Source: Lepidonotus clava
Taxonomy: Eukaryota > Annelida > Polychaeta > Phyllodocida > Polynoidae
Length of the DNA: 64,000 nucleotides
Direction: 5' to 3'
Assembly (NCBI GenBank): GCA_936440205.1
Contig: OW387136.1
Location: 14,418,788 to 14,482,787, forward strand
The notes beneath the pieces are model-generated. The model was given only the letters and a program-made list of their open reading frames with translations. It was not told where the DNA came from and ran no database searches. A program made the translations under genes and the position numbers. How positions within the stretch are numbered: the stretch's first letter is position 1; each line of letters starts with the position of its first letter. Below, piece by piece: positions 11,700-23,141 of the stretch.

Positions 11700-14600
11700 G
11701 TCTATACTCACTAATTTTGTTGCTCAACAACGCCACTGTCACTGTGTAACAATTCAAATTTATTTATTACGGTTATCTGCTATTTATTCTATCTATCTGA
11801 CGTCCAATCTTTGCACGTAGAAACAAACTGCAACAGTTATGATCTCAATAAGTGGAGCGTTGTTGCCTTTTTTTCTTCATATAAATAATCTAAACGTTCC
11901 TTATTCCTACACTCCATTAGTTTTTTTCAATAATGTTACATACTTATTTCGTCTATATTCTACGTCATTTATATTATCAATATAATTGCCATCAAATGTC
12001 TATGATGCTATGTTTTCTGAGTAGGCCAGTTTTACTTTTTTTTTATTATTATTATTAATTCTAACATTATATCAACATGACAAATGATATTACAACTTTA
12101 TGCTGGTATGTTTTTGAATGGTTGTTATCTTATTCTGTTTGACTTTATTCACAATAGCACGCCGAAAATAGTTCATCTGTTTATTCCTAAATATTCTAAT
12201 ACATTTATCCTCTTTTTATAGTTGTTTTTTTAAATTTTCAGATCAGGTAATGCTGCTCTATTAGAATGCCTATCTTAACCTTTTGATCATTAACTGTTTT
12301 TGCAACACGTTTTAGATTTCTTTCCCTCAAGACGGCCCTTCCACTTTGTCATTGAAAAATACAAAAGAGACGCAGCGATGGAAATCAAAAAGAAGAAAAA
12401 AAGAAAAAAGAAAAGAAAAAAGAAGGGGAAAACAAATCAAAAATAGTTCTTTGTACCTTTATGTACAGCTCGGAACGGTGCACATCAAGGGACTAATGAA
12501 AACAATTAAAACAAAACAAATGTCATGACGTAGGCAAACCATGCGCTGGCATTCAGCTTAGATATGTAAAATGGGAAATTACTTATACTATTAGTTTACA
12601 CTTGAAACTTTCATGGAAACTTATACTGCAAGAAAAAAGCAAATATCGGTAGCTGTTTTCTAGCTAAGAGTTTTAAACGGATTCGAACGGTTTTCTCAAA
12701 TACTGTTTTACTGTTGAAACAGTTTCAATCCCAACCTATAAATTAGAGTTATCTCATTTATTTTTTACTGATTTTGTTTAAGGCGCGACTTGCCATTTTC
12801 CATCACAAAGATTTTGGTTGATCATTACGGTTAACAGTGCAATCTCTAACGGTATAAGTAAAGCTGTATTCAATATATTTCAGAACGCGTTAAAAATTTC
12901 AATCTTTGGACTATTCTTAGATTGATATGGCCAAGCCATAAAAGTGCGCATTTAGCCTCTAATCTACAGATCATATCTTCATTTTTATCTATCCACTCCA
13001 AATGACACAGATTGAAAGTCAACAAAATACCTCTGGTAGAATATGACAAAAGAGTTGGTCTCCTTTCACATTCGGTTGACATGGCGAAGTGCGATGAAGT
13101 CACAAAAAATATTTCAGGCTGTTAAAAAACTTGCAGCCCGACTTACTAAGTTACCCACGTGTCATCAGGTTATATGTCTAACTATAGTCCGTGAGGGTGT
13201 ATTTGGGACAATACGTCAACTTTCTAAAAGTACTGTAGTTTAAGAGAAAACAAATTAACAATCTGTGAAAAACTATATTCCTTGCAGAAATATAAGAAGT
13301 ATTTGACGTTGAAAACGACCCAACGTATACATGAAAATTAGTCAATATCTCTAGAATAATACTATCTTAAACAGTTAAATCATGATTACTCATACTTCCC
13401 CTATTAACCGGTCGGGACTATAGCGTGGTCAGCAAGACAGGAACAAGGGAGTACTGTGCGAGGGGCGGGAAGGTAGTTTGTCATCAAAACCCATTCCGCT
13501 GCCTTAGGCCAAGCCAAAAAGCGGGTAATTTCCAATAGATCAAAGAACAGTTTTTCATTCTAAGTCACGATGCAATCTTAGGCCAAAGAGAAAGCCTTGA
13601 GAAGAAGAAGCCTTGTCGCCAACCCCATTTAGATTTCTAAGAATGTGGTTTCCAATAGAACCTCAAAACCACGACATTCCTAGGCCGCAATAAAAAGAGG
13701 GTTTTACAGGACAAGCAGTTGAAGATTCTTTAGAAATTAAAAATAACAGATCTTCTTTTGATCTGCATCGAGAGAGTAGAAAGAATGCCAATGATAATTT
13801 TCGTAGGACAATACTATAAAGAATTATGCCTCCATTATATTATTCTTTTTTTTCCAGATATTACTGCATTATCAACATATTCTTCTGATATCTTAACCGT
13901 AACGTTTCCTTTTATTATATTTTTTTTTTATTTCGATTTTTATGTATTTGCTCCCCCCCCCCCTTCACTAAAAAAATACAAAGATAAAAAAAGTTATTTT
14001 GTCAGTGAGTCAGAGTGACTCCCAAACACTAACTTCACGCAGACATGTGGGCACATTAGCCGAACTTCAGATCCAAATGTATGCCGTCAGATCTCGGAGA
14101 TAAGTTTATTTATTGCCTGCAATTTGTCCATACAATGATTATTGATGTGTGTCATTCAACACGTTGCCTTTCCGAGTGCCGGTATATTCTCTGAGTTTCC
14201 TTCAGGTTGGATCCAACTTTTTCATCTTTAGGATTTTGATATCATAGCAAAACATTGTAGAGTGAAAAAGCTTTAACTCAATAATTTCTTATAACCAAAT
14301 TACAAAACCGCATTTTTAAGTATTTTAATGTCAATAAATCACTTCTTTTTCTTTTTTGTTCTTTATCTTTATTTCATTATCTTTAGTTGCTGAATATGGA
14401 CATTTATATATTTCTGGTTCACGAGATTATACGACATGTGTTTCGAATAGTGTCTCAATCATTACTTATACAGTTTTATATTGCTATGAAATTCGTGTTA
14501 TCTCTTTTTCTCTGTGCGACAAGAAACGATCCATTTCCGCGACGTACAATGCAATAAAATCGAAATCCCTAGTTTATATCTTCTTTCAGTTAATGCTCTG

Positions 14601-15349
14601 GAGTTTTTTTTCCCCGCGTTTCCAAATAAAAACTTTAAAATTACAGATTGCATGTTTTCTGTCAAAAATAAATATTCATTTACACCGGGTCGCCGATTAA
14701 AAAGAAAATGAGGACTTTCAGCGAGCCTACTTTTGAGAAAAAGAGAATGGTTTTTAATTTGAGACTGAGCGCAGAGGGCAGCTGATAACGACTGTAACGT
14801 CTTTGTTTCAACAGATCATCCTTCAATAAAACATTATGTTACAAAACTATTTGATGTTTTTTTTTAAAAATCACTCAAGTGATTTGTTTCTTTTCCAAAA
14901 CTGTATCACGCTCTGCAAGACACTTTCTCTACAAACCCTGAAACGTTATTTCACAAACCCGCATATTCATCGGCTTAAGGTTTTACCTATGAAATCATAA
15001 TTATCAAATACTATCAATAGGATTTGCACAATGGCAGGTGCAGATTGGATATGAAAGGTTGGGGGTCCTAACCCCTGCCCCTCCTTCCTGCCTCCTCGAT
15101 GGAAACTAACTACAACCAGATTCAAAATGCCATAGATTTAGTATTTGGCACAGATAATGACTCTCTCTCCTTTCCTGATCATAACCTCGAATCCGCCTCT
15201 GCATTTCAATTACATCAAACACTGAAATCTCCAGAGCCACAGCCCTGTTTGCACTTTCAACAACTGGATGCTATCATGTGAAAAAGTGCTTTAAATCAGG
15301 CTAAAACATACACAATTACCACCACAATGTCAAAGGGCCAGTTGCTTAC

Positions 15350-18300
15350 CGAGCTGTGGAATGTGACGTTGGGGATGTTGGCGGTCGACGCGCCGTCCAC
15401 GTTGGTGTGTTCACTGAACACGACGAGTTGATGCCGTAACGTCTCCATGACGCGCGAGTCAAAGAAGTCCTCCGTTTTTACTGGAAAAATACAAATTTTG
15501 AATTTTTACCACAGCCACAATTGTGCTTATAAAATGAGTTTTTCCTCAATTATTAAAGGTATATGGGCCTGCTCAGGATCTGATTACTTTTTCAAGAGGT
15601 CAGATTGAGTTAATTATTTACTGTTAAGATAGGTTATTATTGAACCGTTAGAATGTTTAGGTATTAGCCTTTTGTTGTCTACAAATGACTAATCGGGCCA
15701 CCGCACAAGTGTGTAAATATTTTTTTTCCTTTTCTTTTTTGAAAGAATTGTCAGACTTACCTTTAAATTTCTGACACGAAAATTTCGAAGGGAATAATGC
15801 ATAATAAATATAATAAATAAACTATCACTTGGCGACATTAAACAAATAGCAAATTGGACGGACTATAACAATGGAAAGAAGCAGAGATTCAAATGAGAAA
15901 AGTAAAATAGTTAAAAAGTTGTGATGTGATCCTAGTGACATCAGACATAAAATGATGAACTGGCTTGACAGCCTCATTCACGCGTCAGGTTAGCAGAGCC
16001 GATTTAGGTTGTCAAGACAACGCGGCAGCCTGTCTTTTTTAAACACGGCAGTGTGTTAAAAGTGTAGCAACTGTTTTATGGGTCTTACGAGCTGCCCCTG
16101 TGATGGTTAAATGTACACTGTGATGTTGCACAGACAGACGTTCAGGGCGTAAAGCGTTCTTCCTTAGCCAAATACTTGAAACAGACATACATCTATGCGC
16201 TTTCTTTAAAAAACAATCTTTTTTAAATCGTACAAAAATGTATCTTTCACAAAAAAATTGTCACGCCAAATAACACCCAAGGCACACTAGAAAGATTCGG
16301 GATGTGCTTTGGCAATGTAATTCATATTATTGTAAAAGTAGGTGAATTTATCTGTAGTGTAATCCTTGTTGATCAACACATGGGCTGAAGTCCAGAATGA
16401 TCTATTTTCCATGGAATTAAGGAAGTTTGATGGGCATTGAATAGACCATGTATCCTGAGTTTATACTTTTGTGGGACTTGCAATATGGAGTTTAAGTTAG
16501 TTCTAATTTCATCAGAATTTAGTGGGATTTTCAGCCTGCCTTAAGTTAATGTGTTTTCCTTTAAAAAATCGTTAAAACTCACAAGAATTTGTCAATTTCG
16601 GAAGTGGTTTCCATGATGTTCCTTATGAATAAAGCTAATAAGGTTTTTTTTCAGTGCTGTCGCATTACTAGTATTGTCTGCTGACTTTAATATGATGATT
16701 TATTTTAAGTAATATGGCCAGTTTAGCTCTGTTCTCATGAACACGCATTACACTAACCTACTTACCAACTAACAAGGGTAATGTACCATAACATACCATT
16801 TGTTATTACTCATAATACTGTGTCTCTATACTGTGAATATCATATTCTCTATATAGATATGATTTCGACCCATTACATCTGTAACAGGTTCTTTTAAAAT
16901 ATCCTGAATATTGGGTGTTCCGTAAGTGTAACTTATTATTGATATATCATCATATTATTACACAGTAACACTAAATCCGTGTATATATATACAAAATGAC
17001 CTATACTTAAGCATAGACATATATAAGATCTTATGTATCTCTATGGCTTAAGGAATACAACCCCATTGTGAAGATCACAAGTTAATAGATACAAGGCCAG
17101 TAATCAGCATGTAATCAGCCAAGCATGACACGAATTACAGTGCGCCCAAAGCGGTGGAAATACACCTAGTAACTGAGAAAGACACCACAACGGAAATAAA
17201 CGTTCATCTAGCGTACTGGAAGGAGGACGAGAACTATGGGCCGGTACAGCACATTATTCCGTTCACTTATTTTGTTATCTTTTTGTAAGACACCTATTTC
17301 ATTGTTATCCATCCCCCCCAGGCCCCCCCAGGCCCCCCTATAGGCCTATTAGGCTATACTTGCTGCAGGCTGTCAGGCTGGGAATATTTACCGAAACAAT
17401 TGCCAACTTAACCTGCAGTGACCGACAGCCCTAGGGTATTTGTTTTACGGCGTATACAATTCGCGTGAAAGGCAGCAAATTGTGATAGCGAAGGATTGTA
17501 TACGGCCGAGGGAGTCAATGCGATGAGAGATAAGCATGATAACAGGCATCCCATATTATACAGCCTAGCGGTAGCAGTGCACAGACTTTGTCACTTACTC
17601 AAATAATAGATTGTCTTTAACTGTGGCCAGGACTATTCTAAATGATATCATATTAGCAGCTTTACACGCCCATGCAATGGAAATATCATCATAAGCTCAA
17701 TCGTGTCTTTACCATCTGTAAATTGGGTTATTAGAAAGAATACTGCCCCGCAGTTTAACTTTATGACACTTTTACAGTTACACATTGATAAGCTTAGTTC
17801 TCTAAAGGATTCCTTTTTACCGGCTAGTGATAAAAACAGAAAAATGTAATTGCGTCAAAAACGCACCTCTTACTGAATCCCATGAGCCATACCCTCACTT
17901 AGCTGGGCAATTTTGACTATATCTTATTATTTGTCTAGAATAATTTATGCGGCCGTGGCATATTTCTTTTCAAATGCGCCATTTTTCATTTTAATGCGTT
18001 CAGAGCGAATGGCACGGCACGTTCTTCTCCATTGGCTAAGAAAAAGGTGGTCTTGCGGCCGGAATACGTAATGGTTTTTGCTGTTTTATATTTTTTGTAA
18101 ATCTGACCCAACAAAAAAACATATCGTCCCTATCACTGTTCATACTCTTTTAATGTTGCTGATGAAACTCAGAAAGGAACATCAAACATAATCGCACTTA
18201 AATTAAAGGAATAAAACTCTCTGCAAACCTCCCTCTACCATTCTCAAGACAAGATAAAAGTAAATTTAGAGAGTAAAAAAGATGCAATGCCAATTATTAG

Positions 18301-21300
18301 CGGTGCTTTAATCAGGAATTTAACAGATGACTTCAACGCACGTTTTATGCTGCTAAAAACAACAGGATCAGGACCAGTGCACTTGCAAAACAAAACAAAG
18401 ATACAAAGAAAATGGAAGAAAATCTCCGTTGAGAGAATTTTTGTGTAGAAATTAATTACTTTTCTTCCGTGAGTTGAGCAGGGAATCTGCAATGGCAAAA
18501 ATTAATGTTTGGTATTTTCTAAAAGGAAAGGCCAAATATTTTAGCGTATATCATTCATATTTAAGTGGGAATTTATAAACAGAGGAAAACATTTAGTAGA
18601 TAGTACGCATCCACAGCTCAGGGTTTTCCCAAGACGTTTTTCTTTTTTAACGGTTCTCCTTTCCAATGCAATGGAGTGAATAGCGGTAGGCAACCGTATC
18701 TGTATAGACTATTACTGATTATTATATGTAATTTTGAATGTATAAATTGAGTGTTACTGTTAAGGCCTGGGGATACCCCGTTGAGCCGTAGTTACAATTT
18801 TTGCTTCAATTCTATAGACCTTATGCAGATGACGTCACAATGTCCAGAAAGGGGCTGGTTGCCATGTTGGTGATCATTTCCAAACTTCGATTATTGACAC
18901 TTCAAAAATACCTAGAATGTATATTTATGTTGGGTTTATCTATAATAGTCACATGGAGTCATAATTAGCCCTTTTCACTGTTTAGAATTTATGAATTCTA
19001 GATTAATGTCAGACTCAGAGCCACATGGTTATGATGAGCAGCAAAATGTCTGCACAAGGTCTATAATGATAACTGAATAGCTTCTGATAACACTGCATTA
19101 TAATATAAAATACAAGATTCCTTTGGTGCTACGTATTATATACTTTCTTTAGCGTTGTTAAATTTTTCTTAAAATAATCTTTCAATAACTTTCAATGCAA
19201 GTGTAATTGCTGGGAACGGAGTATCTTTAGAAAACATGTTTGGGAAGGAATGCGCTCAGTAGAAAACCAATCAGTTTTCGAAATTAAGAATTTAATCGAA
19301 TGCACACGCTGCTTACTAAAACGAATGCATCCACTTTTATTTGTTTTAACACCACGCTTACAATTATTCTAACTTTTAAGCCAGGATATGCACATATGTA
19401 TGCTAGGCGTGCAACCCCTAAAAACGTGCCAGGCGGCAAAACTGTACACACATATGCTTTCGAACACTGCTACTGAATGGTTGATCCTAAAATCCTGGTC
19501 ATAATTTTAAGAACAGAAATTTTAGGAGAAATATAATATAATAGTCAACTTACTTAACCAGGATTTCCTCCTTTTCAACTTCTTTCTTTTAAGGAGTTTC
19601 GATGGCGTATCATCCTTTCCTTTGGACGAGCTTGACTTGACTGGCGGGCATACATTAAAATGGCTGTTGACGTGTCGCTCCAGCCCACCCTGGGACGTAA
19701 ACCTCAACCCACACCCATCGACAATGCACTGGAAAGGTTTGTCTCCTGAATGGCTCAGGATGTGACGCTGAAGCCAGGACTGGGAACACGAGGGTTTGTT
19801 GTACACCTTACATCCTGTCCACAAGCACACGTACTTCGCACTGTCCGCTGGGGAGGAGGTGGAGGTTGTGGTGGTGGTGGAGGGGCAGGAAGAGGGGTCC
19901 TTGGCCGGTGGTTTTTGGAACTGGGTTTCCACATGTTCCTTCCTGATATGGTCCATGAGATCGCAGGCGGGCAGCGCAGTTGTACACTTAATCCAGAGGC
20001 AGGATACTACCCCTGACTGTTTACTGCTGTTGCTGCTACTACCGGTACCATTAGTGCTGCTAGAACTACTGCTACTGCTGCGGCTGCTCCCAAAGACGTG
20101 GTTGGTTTTGGATGAGGCGGTTGCCGCCTTTAACCGACTGAAGCCACTGGCACTGGAGCTGGCTGTGCACAGGGCAGTTGTCCGGCTTTGGTGGTGAGTG
20201 TGGTTGTTCTGCGAAGGGAACAAGCTGTAGAGGTTGTTGCGGTCGACAAGCTGTTGCAGGCTGCCGTTGCATTTAACCTGCAGTATCTCTTCACTACTAC
20301 TGCTAGTTGTGCTGCTGCTACTGCTATGGTTACCCTTGCTGTTGCAACTACCCCCTCCACCTCCACCAACTGCTCCTGCCCCTAGGTCCATGTAACTGGG
20401 GTGAGAAGAACATAGGTCCCCTCCATTCCCTGTGGGAGGCCCTGTTATGGCGGCACTCAACAGGCTCGTACAGGATGCTGTACTCTGGCTGGAGCCACTG
20501 CTTAGGGGTGGTGTACATGACCGGGATGTGTCGGGTGAGATGGGGCCCAGTAATGTGGACTGTACGTTGGTGCACAGGTCGGTCGGTTGACTGCATGATA
20601 AGGCACTGCTGGGGTCCGCGAGGTCACTGCCACTACTGTCCGACTTGGACTCAATGCTATTGTCACTTACTGGCCCCATTGGTGAGCTTCTGCATGAGAA
20701 AAAGAGAAGATAGAATAATTTTGTTTTTGAAATAGTCAGACAAGTAGGAAATCAAAACTATTATTGCAATTTATATATGATACTTTTGATAAAAAGTTTG
20801 GTTCATATAGGTGTTTTATTTTTTCAATTCTGTTGGAAGGATTTAATTTTTAAAAACTCAAAAAAGGATAAATTTTCAGGAAATAAAGTATCATGCTCCA
20901 AAGAAATACAGTTTAAACAGGTCTTTCTGCGTCAATGTATCGCAAGTTAGCTACCAATAACTTCAAAACCCTTCTAGATTTATTTCAATGAAGTCCAAAT
21001 CTTACTAGTCAAAGAGGCTGATTTTTTAAACCGATAAACATACAGCCTACTAAAAAAAATGCTGCTCTTTTACCAGTTGGTGGACTGATAAAATGTTTCA
21101 TTATATATGGATGAGGGAGGGTTACAAATCACCTATTTATCTATGGTCATGCAACCACGACCAGTATAAATTAGATATGGTCAGTAGCTTGCTAAAACCG
21201 GTTTTTCAATTCAACCTGGAAAACAATGACCGCAGTGACAGCTTCACCGTTTCTGTATAAGAACCGTAAAATTATTAATAAGTCAGTCTAGTCAATTATT

Positions 21301-22300
21301 CAATTATGGAACTAATTACGGAGCAATTAAAATTATCATTTCTTATCAGATTGTACCATAGCTTTGCTCACATTCCCTACATTTAAATGGGCTATTCTTT
21401 CTACAGAGATTTTACAATTAGATCTAGATCTACATTGATTCTAAGCAGACTTTATTACAGATTCTCCAAAGTCAAGTAAAATATACGGTGCAATGATATC
21501 TTAAGTAACGTTCATCGCGTATCTCTTGCGACAGCGAATCGAGTGATAGACTGAGGACGTGCTTCGATTTTGACATGTGACAGATGTGTATCTATGCTTA
21601 ATTAACCTAGGGCTAGGCTATTAATGACGAGAAACACTGTCTAGAAATGTACTTCACTCAAAATGGTCTTCGTTTACGTTCATTGCTAACTTCAGTAATA
21701 AACCACTGTGAATTTTCCGCCGTGTGATACAACTTAACAGCTCTTTGATTGCAGATAAAGTGAAAGGGCGTGCAAAGGCCTGAGCTGGTGTCACTCGGTA
21801 CATTTCAAGTTGAGCCACATTGTCTCGACGCCTTGTGTGAATCTGAATGGATTGTCCATATTTCTGAGACGGGCTTCCAAGCCGCTGGCCTCGGTCAAAA
21901 TCTAAAACGCCGCTCATAACACAAACCTGTCATCGTAGCTTTGTTTATCCCTGCGGAGAGATCTCCTCCTTTTCCGGGGCGATTCCTGAAGTAGTAACGG
22001 TGTCTTTTCTGGGCGCAGCGGACTATTGTTGTTGGTCGAGGCCGCTGCCCGAGATCGCAGAGTCGGTATGGAAAAGTTCACTGGGAGTGGGATTTTGGTC
22101 ACCCCGTTCACTCGCCCATCTCGGCAGGTTTTACTGCGTTTACAATCCCCGGGCCTACATGTCTTTCCATTACAATGGCATGCATTGGTCAAGCCATTTT
22201 TCTTGCACATTCCTTTAGGAGGAGAATGCGAACCATCTGTGTTATCATTGCCTTCTTCGACGCTATTATCCTCATCTCTCATGCCTCTATCGGCCGCCAT
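15350..22300 (-). CDS. AEBP2: AEBP2, PRC2-associated zinc-finger protein (3 exons; 3' end not found)
   Basis: Encodes a homologue of AEBP2 (Jing in fly), the nuclear cofactor that stabilises Polycomb Repressive Complex 2 and aids its H3K27 methylation. Exons on the minus strand: exon 1 22300-21927, exon 2 20689-19554, exon 3 15480-15350. All joints have GT/AG and matching phases (AG+A; A+TA). The start is the ATG at 22300 in AAGATGGCGGCC context, giving MAADRG; the frame is open further upstream only without an ATG. Exon 1 is acidic then basic. Exon 2 is Ser/Gly-rich, then has three C2H2 fingers at about residues 355-377, 413-438 and 446-468. Finger 2 (C-x4-C, CLWTGCKVYN, SQSWLQRH) and the SGDKPF linker are diagnostic of AEBP2. 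A KRKKLKRRKS basic patch and exon 3 (TEDFFDSRVMETLRHQ, ending VTFHSS) match the human region after the fingers. The remaining C-terminal exon(s), expected left of 15350, were not identified. Confidence 0.92.
15481..19553 (-). other. AEBP2 intron 2
   Basis: Intron of about 4.1 kb between exons 2 and 3. It starts with the donor GTAAGT (19553-19548) and ends with TTTTTCCAG at 15481. No coding exon or intact transposon was seen inside. A hAT-like end (CAGGGTTTTCCCAAG) occurs near 18619 without a visible partner, so it may be a fragment. A C-rich run (CCCCCCCAGGCCCC type) lies near 17315-17340. Confidence 0.75.
20690..21926 (-). other. AEBP2 intron 1
   Basis: Intron of about 1.24 kb. The donor at 21926 (CAG|GTTTGT) and the acceptor ending CATGCAG at 20690 join exon 1 to exon 2 in phase, completing an Arg codon. 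Nothing else was seen in it. Confidence 0.8.
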
Positions 22301-22321
22301 CTTACAGAACCCCCCTTTTTG

Positions 22322-22329
22322 TGACGTCA
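22322..22329. promoter_or_regulatory. CRE palindrome at the AEBP2 promoter
   Basis: A full TGACGTCA cAMP-response-type element sits 22 bases upstream of the AEBP2 start codon. The start codon itself lies in an AAGATGGCGGC context, which is also the consensus of the YY1 factor. Both are common in TATA-less housekeeping promoters. The site is visible; its use is inferred. Confidence 0.6.
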
Positions 22330-22816
22330 CTGAAACTGGGGCCGCGCGTTTTCTGCTACGTCATTGGTTCTTGTGGAGGGTTTCCCCAAGTCGTCTCTTC
22401 AAGATGCCGGATGAACGGAGCCACTGTACCGACATTAATTTGATGCTTGAAGCAACACGGAGAGAGTAGTGCCTTCGTGCAGATCAATATAGAAAGAAGA
22501 GGTCCACTCCGTGAGTTTATCATTGTGATTTCTAATTATTTCGTAAAGGAGGAACGGGAAAATGTGGACAATCTACGTGCAAGCTCGAGCAGAACTGGAG
22601 TCGGAGCCCCAGGCTCAGCACAGGATCAGGTGTATTTTGACTTATGCGTAACAGTTGGCTCTGGTGATTTTAGTTTTGAGAGCGGCTTATTTCTGCAAGG
22701 GTTAACGGGTAATGCATTTTGAAGTCCGTGCCGTTGGCCTAAGTAGACGGAGAATGCTCAGGGAGCGCTATGCACTGCACTGGCAAGTAAAGGACCAGCA
22801 CTGCAGCAGAGCCACT
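22330..22816. other. AEBP2 upstream region
   Basis: About 490 bases between the AEBP2 start region and the LTR element. It is more GC-rich than its surroundings and carries only short open frames. It probably contains the AEBP2 promoter and may contain the start of a divergent non-coding transcript; neither can be shown from the sequence. Confidence 0.4.
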
Positions 22817-22821
22817 GGCAG

Positions 22822-22966
22822 TGTCATGAGATGTTCTTTAACTATGGATAAACTGAACTTATAGATGCTGAGAATAAGGAGCCACGAGTAGAGTGCCGTG
22901 CGATAAACCGGAAGTGTTTATTCCGCGTCTTAAGGTATCACAATACAAGATTACGATATTACGACA
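22822..22966 (-). repeat. 3' LTR of the Ty3/Gypsy element
   Basis: 145-bp long terminal repeat, nearly identical to the copy at 27549-27693 (one difference). In the element's sense it starts TGTCGTAATA and ends CTCATGACA, and it contains an AATAAA-type signal. It is the LTR nearest the AEBP2 start, about 520 bases upstream and in the same orientation. Confidence 0.95.
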
Positions 22967-23141
22967 TCTCCCCCTTTTGAGATGTAGTTCTACAATGAAC
23001 TTTTAGATGTTTGTAGATAGTAATACAATACTTAATGACAACCTTTTTGTTTTTAGATGACAGACATTCTTAGAATGTAATAATACAGATACAACGGCTT
23101 ACTTTTTAGTAGTACGAATAAACATGATAATAGTATGATCT

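Larger units (their letters stand above)
8563..15349. other. No gene found between the 5.4-kb gene and AEBP2 exon 3
   Basis: About 6.8 kb with no convincing coding exon. The AEBP2 gene (minus strand) must continue left of 15350, because its conserved C-terminal residues after exon 3 are still missing. I searched this stretch by eye on the minus strand for the expected next exon (a V-hydrophobic-A-K/R-R type start followed by an HW motif) and did not find it. Visible contents are a 23-bp minisatellite (9648-9727), a GGGCCC-rich inverted-repeat element (11481-11699), a purine-rich run near 12388-12435, and a C9 run near 13955. Confidence 0.5.

Noticed and set aside
13043-13243. Possible coding exon reading HIRLTWRSAMKSQKIF
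   Set aside because: No splice partners, no recognised family, and it starts within an AT-rich intergenic stretch.
18619-18640. hAT-like end CAGGGTTTTCCCAAG in AEBP2 intron 2
   Set aside because: No partner end or target duplication was found nearby, so it is not reported as an element.
19750-20735. Open frames on the plus strand across AEBP2 exon 2
   Set aside because: They are low-complexity antisense shadows of the Ser/Gly-rich zinc-finger exon, with no splice support.
22301-22330. AEBP2 reading frame extended upstream to 22330
   Set aside because: The upstream part lacks an ATG (it begins with GTG) and overlaps the CRE. The ATG at 22300 has a strong start context and fits the MAAD-type start.
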